A stretch of 64,000 bases of DNA from Streptoverticillium olivoreticuli subsp. olivoreticuli (GTDB lineage: Bacteria; Actinomycetota; Actinomycetes; Streptomycetales; Streptomycetaceae): assembly GCF_003391135.1 (NCBI RefSeq), contig NZ_CP031455.1:7157501-7221500 (forward strand). The letters are read 5' to 3'. Below, one piece after another: positions 62,701 to 64,000 of the stretch (position 1 is its first letter; every line of letters starts with the position of its first letter). Made by a program: the position numbers and the translations under genes. The notes beneath the pieces are model-generated. The model was not told the origin of the DNA and made no database searches. It saw only the letters and a list, made by a program, of their open reading frames with translations.

Positions 62701-64000
62701 CCCTGCTCGACGCCGCGCTGCACGCCCTCGGGCTGGCCGCCGCCGAGTCCGGCGGCGGTCAGGGCAGGGTGCCGTTCTCCTGGACCGGCGTCTCGCTGCA
62801 CGCCGTGGGCGCCTCCGCGCTGCGGGTGCGGATCTCCCCGGCAGGCAACGGCTCCGTCTCCCTGGAGCTCGCCGATGTGACGGGCGCCCCGGTGGCCTCG
62901 GTGGAGGGCCTGGCGCTGCGTACGGTGGCGCCGGAGCAGCTCGGCGCCGACGGCGCGGGCGGCGCGGTCAAGGACGCGCTGTTCCGGGTGGAGTGGGCGC
63001 CCGTCCACGCCGCGTCGGCCGGAGCGGTCCCCGCCGGCCGGTGGGCTGCCGTGGGCTCCGACGCGCTCGGGCTCACCGCCCATCCGGACCTGGCCGCGCT
63101 GGCGGCCGCGATCGAGTCGGGCGACGAGGCGCCGGAGTACGTGTTCTTCGTGCCGGGCGCACGTCCCTCGGAGCAGGGCACGGACGTCGTCACCTCGGTG
63201 CACCGGGTCTCCGCCGATGTGCTGGACGTGGTGCAGGGCTGGCTGGCCGACGAGCGGTTCGCCGCCGCCCGGCTGGTCGTCCTGACCTCCCGCTCGGTGA
63301 TCGCCGCCGACGGCGATCAGATGACGCACGTGTCGAGCGCCGCGGCCCTGGGCCTGGTGCGCACCGCCCAGCAGGAGAACCCGGACCGCATCGTCCTCGT
63401 GGACATCGACGGGCGCGGCGAGTTGCAGACGAACGTGGCCGCCGCGCTGGCCGCGGGCGAGCCGCAGGTGGCCGTCCGCGACGGTGCGGTCCTGGCGCCG
63501 CGCCTGGCGCGTACGGCGCCTGCGGCATCCGAGACAGGGGCCGCGTCCTGGGACGCCGACGGCACGGTGCTCGTCACCGGCGCCACCGGCATGCTGGGCG
63601 GCCTGGTGGCCAGGCATCTGGTGGCCGAACACGGCGTACGGCACCTGCTGCTGGTCGGCCGCCGCGGTCAGGACGCCCCGGGCGCGCTCGAACTCGGCGA
63701 CGAACTGGCCCGGTCGGGCGCGACCGTCACCTGGGCGGCCTGCGATGTGGCCGACCGGGAGGCACTGGCCGCCGTGCTCGCCACGGTGCCGGCCGACCGC
63801 CCGCTGACCGGCGTCGTGCACACCGCCGGTGTGCTCGACGACGGCGTGATCGGTTCGCTGACGCCGGAGCGCCTGGCGCACGTCTTCCGTCCGAAGGTGG
63901 ACGCGGCGTGGAACCTGCACGAGCTGACGCGCGGTCTCGACCTCTCGGCGTTCGTGCTCTTCTCCTCCGCCGCCGGTGTCTTCGGCGGCGCGGGCCAGGG
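47775..64000 (+). CDS. Type I modular PKS, at least three modules incl. one ER (3' end outside)
   Basis: The frame is open to the window end, giving at least 5,408 codons. The start is uncertain: ATG 47775 is used; ATG 47790, preceded by GGGTGAG, and GTG 47763 are in-frame alternatives. N-terminal docking helix: SDQDKILDYLKRVTADLHQTR. In residues from 47775: module 1 KS 39-466, AT ~576-921, DH ~939-1217, KR to ~1636, ACP ~1696-1789; module 2 KS 1810-2237, AT ~2342-2687, DH ~2708-2981, ER ~3188-3502, KR to ~3716, ACP ~3776-3866; module 3 KS 3889-4316, AT ~4419-4761, DH ~4780-5056, KR from ~5263, cut before its catalytic Tyr. All three ATs are malonyl-type. Module 2 carries the window's only ER and should leave a saturated unit; module 3 should make a double bond. 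The module 1 KR has Ala instead of the catalytic Ser, so a double bond is not assured there. An ER module inside a polyene protein recalls NysC of nystatin synthesis. Confidence 0.96.
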   Translation, partial: MGETPMSDQDKILDYLKRVTADLHQTRQRLREVEAQEPEPIAIVGMSCRFPGGVTSPEELWQLVAAGDDAIADFPTDRGWDVDSLFDADPDQQGTSYTDKGGFLDGAGEFDAAFFGISPREAIAMDPQQRLLLETAWEVFERAGVDPATLRGSKAGVFIGTNGQDYPELMHRLPQGAEQYLLTGNAASVISGRISYTFGLEGPALTVDTACSSSLVALHLAVQALRNGECSLALTGGVTVMNSPRAFINFSRQRGLAPDGRCKAFADGADGTGWGEGVGMLLVERLSDARKNGHPVLAIVRGSAINQDGASNGLTAPNGPSQQRVIRQALTDARLTPAQVDAVEAHGTGTSLGDPIEAQALLATYGQNRPDGRPLWLGSIKSNFGHTQAAAGVAGIIKMVKAIEHGVLPQTLHVDAPSRDVDWTAGAVELLTEARPWPGTGQPRRVGISSFGVSGTNAHTVIEQAPAEDRAPEATPESSDPADQAAPGDAIPLLVSGQSPQALRAQAERLAAHLAATPGLSLTDLGHSLATTRAALDHRAVLIAASVGGAEELLRALADGGTSADLVQGQATEGKTAFLFTGQGSQRAGMGRELYAAVPAFAEALDAVCAELDQHLERPLRDVMFDADSTELDRTGCTQPALFAIEVALFRLLDGWGVKPDFLVGHSIGELAAAHVSGVLTLADAAKLVAARGRLMQELPAGGAMIAVQASEDEVLPLLTERVSIAALNGPRSVVVAGDEDAALEIAAAFEAQGRKTKRLTVSHAFHSPHMDGMLDAFREVAQGVTYHPPVIPIVSNLTGASVSAAEICTPDYWVRHVREAVRFTDGIGRLQAYGVSTYVELGPGGVLTAMAQDCVTTDDAAFVPLLRADRPEARALTGALAQAHVHGVRVDWTAVLAGSGGHRVELPTYAFQRELYWPEPAGPWTGDVTAAGLGSAEHPLLGAAVSLADAAGFLFTGRLSLQTHPWLADHTVMDTVLLPGTAFVELAIRAGDHAGCDVLEELTLEAPLALPAQGGVQLQVAVGAPDGSGRRSLTLHSRLEESADGTGWGEGEWTRHATGVLATGATTPTADLAAWPPAGATEVPVDGLYEWLTGNGFAYGPVFQGLKAAWQHGDDVYAEVRLPESAVEEAGLFGLHPALLDAALHGVGMGSLLEPTEHGRLPFSWSGVALHAVGAAALRVRLSPKGQDTVAVLVTDESGVPVASVDALLLRPVAPEQVHAARSTFYDALFRVEWTPAAVPAATTVAAGQWALLADAPAPELTTALPTAAAYSDLAALAEAVAAGVPVPQAVVVPVFGSAEPDAERLTTDVRSALHRTLELAQDWLADDRFADSRLVITTRGAVATAADADVADLAHAPLWGLLRSAQSENPDRFVLLDVDGRDESYRALPTALASDEPQLAVRAGTVVVPRLARVATDAGHTVPALDPEGTALVTGATGTLGGLVARHLVAEHGVRNLLLLSRRGAAARGADELAAELRAAGAEVTLAACDVADRDALAAVLAAVPAAHPLTAVVHTAGVLDDGILGSLTPERVDRVLPAKVDAALHLHELTQGLDLAAFVLFSAAAGTLGGPGQANYAAANTFLDALAQRRRAQGLPATALAWGLWAERSGMTGDLDDTDIQRITRAGVAALSSEDGLNLLDTALAVGAPALVPMHLDLAPLRRATDASQVPALLRGLVRLPGRRVVEAGGAAPVGGLAERLLGLSVPERDKLLLELVRTQVAAVLGYAGPEAVDATRAFKELGFDSLTAVELRNRIGAVASVRLPATLVFDYPTPTLLARFLRTEILGADADGAATKATTVAVADDEPIAIVGMSCRYPGGVGSPEELWQLVLGAGDAISGFPTDRGWQLDGLQSDNQSEAGTSATIEGGFLYDAGEFDPDFFGINPREALAMDPHQRLLLETSWEVFERAGIDPATVRGSRTGVFAGVMYHDYLSRLTALPEGLEGYLGTGTAGSVASGRIAYTFGLEGPAVTIDTACSSSLVALHLAAQALRNGECTMALAGGVTVMATPDTFVDFSRQGGLSTSGRCKSFAAAADGTGWSEGVGMLLVERLSDARRNGHPVLAVVRGTAVNQDGASNGLTAPNGPSQQRVIRAALASAGVSAAEVDVVEAHGTGTTLGDPIEAQALLATYGQERGEGRPLLLGSIKSNIGHTQAAAGVAGIIKMVMAMRHGVLPQTLHVDEPSPHVDWAAGAVSLLTESVEWPETGRPRRAGISSFGVSGTNAHTIIEQAPEPEAVPEPTPAAPPRAAGAVPWMLSAKSAPALRDQAARLRAHLDDATGTSPADLGYSLAMTRAALDHRAVVVGADRASLMAGLDALARGESAASVVEGSVAGGRTAFLFTGQGSQRLGMGRELYDAFPVFAGALDAVCAELDAHLELPLKSVLFGDDASALDRTGFTQPALFAVEVALFRLVEAWGITPDFLSGHSIGELAAAHVAGVLSLADASKLVAARGRLMQELPAGGAMIAVQASEDEVLPLLTERVSIAALNGPSSVVVAGDEDAAVVIAEHFEAQGRKTKRLTVSHAFHSPRMDGMLDAFRAVAEELSYEAPRIPIVSNLTGAVVSAEEITNPEFWVRHVREAVRFVDGIRALEAQGVTTFVELGPDGILTAMAQDCVTGEDAVLFATLRKGRPEAESLTHTVARAYARGLMVDWEAYFAGTGATRVEPITLPTYAFQRRRFWLRSPAGAVGDVESAGLGRADHPLLGAAVELADSDGFLFTGRLSLETHPWLADHAVMGSVLLPGTAFVELAIRAGDQVGCDRLDELTIEAPLILPERGALQLQIVVGAALDANHRTVELYSRAQDAALEEPWIRHASGVLTTGAPQPSFDLAEWPPPGAEAVPVEGLYEHLAQGGFAYGPVFQGLKAAWLRGEEVFAEVELAEERRAEAAAFGLHPALLDAALHSTFARPDGDEQGRLPFSWSGVSLYAVGAGALRVRLSPVGDDGMTLELADGTGAPVAAVEHLALRPVGSGTLGGGRSAAYHEALFRLDWATVPTSAAAGTTPWAVLGDAPAGLTSGAAVHADLAALGAAVEAGAEAPAYVLAYRAPQITGDPATAAHTAVRDALALVQEWLEDERFADSRLVLVTQGAVATQGDTGVHDLAHAPVWGLVRSAQSENPDRLVLADLDGDTASYGTLAAALASGEPQFALRHGTVHAPRLARVPATGAMVPPVDEPAWRLDILDKGTLENLTLLPAPEAAAPLEAGQVRVAVRAAGLNFRDVLNALGMYPGDAGLMGSEGAGVVLETGPGVTDLAPGDRVMGMLPGGFGPLVVADRRMIAPMPAGWSFAEAASVPIVFMTAYYALRDLAGLQRGESLLVHAAAGGVGMAAVQLARHWGVDVFATASPGKWDTLRSLGLADDRIASSRDLAFEEKFREVSEGRGVDVVLDSLAREFVDASLRLLPRGGRFVEMGKTDVRVPEEVAAEYAGVSYQSFDLTEAGLDRIQEMLRELLELFESGALRALPITSWDVRQAPDAFRHLSQARHIGKVVLTVPAAWNPDGTVLITGGTGTLGGLVARHAVTERGARHLLLTSRRGEQAAGAAELAAELRALGAEVTIAACDAADREALAATLAAVPAAHPLTAVVHTAGVLDDGVLGSLTPERLTKVLRPKVDAAWNLHELSQDLDLADFVLFSSSAGTFGGAGQANYAAANSFLDALARHRRGRGLAATSLAWGLWAETSGMTGELDETDKSRMSRSGVLGLSSAEGLALFDTAHEVGEAFLVPMQLDLAPLAGAPVDMVPALLRGLVRGSTARRTAGTGAVSDGTSLVERLVRLDAAERDAALLELVRTQVAVVLGHDSPDAVEAGRAFKDLGFDSLTAVEFRNRLGSAAGLRLPATLVFDYPSPTALVGYLRDELLGSEAAVALSAQTAAGTAADDDPIAIVAMSCRFPGDVRTPEDLWELLAEGRDGIAHLPAERGWDIEGLYDPDPDRPGTSYAREGGFVYDAHHFDPSFFGINPREALAMDPQQRLLLETGWEAFERAGIDPVGLRGKQVGVFVGQMHNDYVSRLQTFPEGVEGYLGTGGSSSIASGRVSYAFGLEGPAVTIDTACSSSLVALHLAAQALRNGECSLALAGGVTIITTPTVFTEFSRQRGLAANGRCKPFAAAADGTAWGEGVGMLLVERLSDARKNGHQVLAVVRGTAVNQDGASNGLTAPNGPSQQRVIRQALANAGLSAAEVDAVEAHGTGTTLGDPIEAQALLATYGQERPEGQPLWLGSIKSNFGHTQAAAGVAGIIKMVLAMRHGLLPKSLHIDEPSPHVDWEAGAVELLAESRPWPETGRARRAGVSSFGMSGTNAHAIIEQAPVEAPAPAEEPAAKPAALPWVLSARTPEALRAQGARLRAHLDTVEPAVPVADIGHALATGRASFEHRAVLVAGDRDGFLAGLDALAEGRTAASVTLGQAADSRTAFLFTGQGSQRLGMGRELYGTYPVFAAALDEVCAALDPRLERPLKDVLFGTDKDELDRTGFTQPALFAVEVALFRLVESWGLKADFLSGHSIGELAAAHAAGVLSLTGAAKLVAARGRLMQELPAGGVMIAVQASEDEVAPLTGKRVGIAAVNGPTSVVIAGDEDAALEIAAAFEAQGRKTKRLTVSHAFHSPHMDAMLDAFGEVAKSLSYAAPRIPVVSNLTGAVVSAEEITDPGFWVRHVREAVRFLDGVRTLEAQGVTTFVELGPDGVLTAMAQDCVTGDGLSFLPVLRSGRPEPETFVAALGGSHARGSDLDWAVVYPGAGRRVELPTYAFQRQPFWLQAGSAGGDASSIGLHAAGHPLLGAALELPDSDGVAFTGRLSLATHGWLADHAVMGAVLLPGTAFVELALRAGEHVGCDLLDELTLEAPLILPEQGGVQLRLSLAAPDEAGRRALTLHSRAESAASDEPWLRHATGTLATGGEHPPASEPSAWPPADAEPVATDGLYEGMADSGFGYGPVFQGLTAAWKRGDEVFAEVRLPEEAGADAKAFGLHPALLDAALHALGLAAAESGGGQGRVPFSWTGVSLHAVGASALRVRISPAGNGSVSLELADVTGAPVASVEGLALRTVAPEQLGADGAGGAVKDALFRVEWAPVHAASAGAVPAGRWAAVGSDALGLTAHPDLAALAAAIESGDEAPEYVFFVPGARPSEQGTDVVTSVHRVSADVLDVVQGWLADERFAAARLVVLTSRSVIAADGDQMTHVSSAAALGLVRTAQQENPDRIVLVDIDGRGELQTNVAAALAAGEPQVAVRDGAVLAPRLARTAPAASETGAASWDADGTVLVTGATGMLGGLVARHLVAEHGVRHLLLVGRRGQDAPGALELGDELARSGATVTWAACDVADREALAAVLATVPADRPLTGVVHTAGVLDDGVIGSLTPERLAHVFRPKVDAAWNLHELTRGLDLSAFVLFSSAAGVFGGAGQ
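47889..53180 (+). other. PKS module: KS-AT(malonyl)-DH-KR(Ser lost)-ACP
   Basis: KS 47889-49172 has Cys 48405-48407. AT from ~49500 has Ser 49773-49775 in GHSIG and HAFH at 50064-50075. The DH has His 50685-50687 in HTVMDTVLLP (Asp for Gly) and Asp 51198-51200. The catalytic KR from 52065 keeps Lys 52398-52400, LDD, Tyr 52509-52511 and Asn 52521-52523. The Ser position, 24 residues after Lys and 13 before Tyr, is Ala (52470-52472, FSAAAG). The Lys context is also unusual (LPAK for RPK). ACP Ser is 53019-53021. If the KR is dead, the DH has no substrate and a ketone would remain. Confidence 0.92.
53202..59420 (+). other. PKS module: KS-AT(malonyl)-DH-ER-KR-ACP, full reduction
   Basis: KS 53202-54485 has Cys 53718-53720; it reads MDPHQRLLLET and GTSATIEGG where the other modules have MDPQQR and GTSYxREGG-like sequence. 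AT from ~54798 has Ser 55071-55073 in GHSIG and HAFH. The DH has His 55992-55994 in HAVMGSVLLP and Asp 56490-56492. The ER, ~57336-58278, has LNFRDVLNALG (57444), the NADPH loop HAAAGGVGMA (57753-57782) and the conserved Lys in EMGKTD (58035-58037). The KR from 58299 has LDD, FSSSAG and Tyr 58743-58745. ACP Ser is 59253-59255. A saturated two-carbon unit is predicted. Confidence 0.93.
59439..64000 (+). other. PKS module: KS-AT(malonyl)-DH-KR, truncated by window end
   Basis: KS 59439-60722 has Cys 59955-59957. AT from ~61029 has Ser 61302-61304 in GHSIG and HAFH at 61593-61604. The DH has His 62208-62210 in HAVMGAVLLP and Asp 62709-62711. No ER lies between DH and KR. The KR begins near 63561 with TGATGMLGG, has LDD in VLDDGVIGSL and FSSAAGVFGG, and stops at the window edge just before its Tyr. 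A malonyl-derived double bond is predicted if the unseen part is intact. Confidence 0.9.

Noticed and set aside
63561..64000. Possible KR defect in the last module because no catalytic Tyr is visible
   Set aside because: The window ends just before the Tyr position; the part that can be seen (NADPH motif, LDD, FSSAAG) is normal.

Overview
The window is one 64 kb slice through a giant modular type I polyketide synthase (PKS) locus. The very high GC content, GC-rich third codon positions, occasional GTG starts and the multimodular AT-containing PKS architecture all fit Streptomyces or a close actinomycete. The species and the product cannot be named from the sequence alone. Nothing but PKS genes is present: five collinear + strand genes with short gaps (223, 63, 52 and 40 bases, using the starts chosen here), the first and last cut by the window edges. 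There is no thioesterase, loading module, tailoring enzyme, regulator or transporter here, so both ends of the assembly line lie outside.

Layout. 1-890: the 3' end of a PKS gene (KR end, ACP, C-terminal docking domain). 891-1113: the only sizeable intergenic region, with a good promoter candidate and a strong 17-bp stem-loop. 1114-16593: three modules (KS-AT-KR-ACP, then two KS-AT-DH-KR-ACP). About 16657-38046: four KS-AT-DH-KR-ACP modules in one protein of about 7,130 residues. 38099-47734: two KS-AT-KR-ACP modules with methylmalonyl-type AT domains. 47775 to the window end: KS-AT-DH-KR-ACP, KS-AT-DH-ER-KR-ACP, and a third KS-AT-DH-KR module cut off inside its KR. That is 11 complete modules plus two partial ones.

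How the genes work together. Every AT in a DH-containing module, and the AT of the first module of the second gene, carries the malonyl-type GHSIG and HAFH motifs. Only the two ATs of the fourth gene carry the methylmalonyl-type GHSQG and YASH motifs. If gene order equals working order, the chain gains a hydroxyl, six conjugated double bonds, two methyl-branched units, and then a mixed unsaturated/saturated stretch. This is the logic of a large polyene or polyol-polyene macrolide or linear polyene. The docking domains fall into two classes that match this order: tails 1 and 4 resemble each other and precede heads 2 and 5, which resemble each other, while tails 2 and 3 precede heads 3 and 4.

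Points that break the simple prediction. Two KR domains (second module of gene 4, first module of gene 5) lack the catalytic serine. Several DH domains have Asp in place of the conserved Gly of HxxxGxxxxP. Parts of the genes are near-identical copies of each other with a different codon style, pointing to recent internal duplication or gene conversion. Domain borders given below are approximate (about 10-20 residues); catalytic codon positions were read directly.
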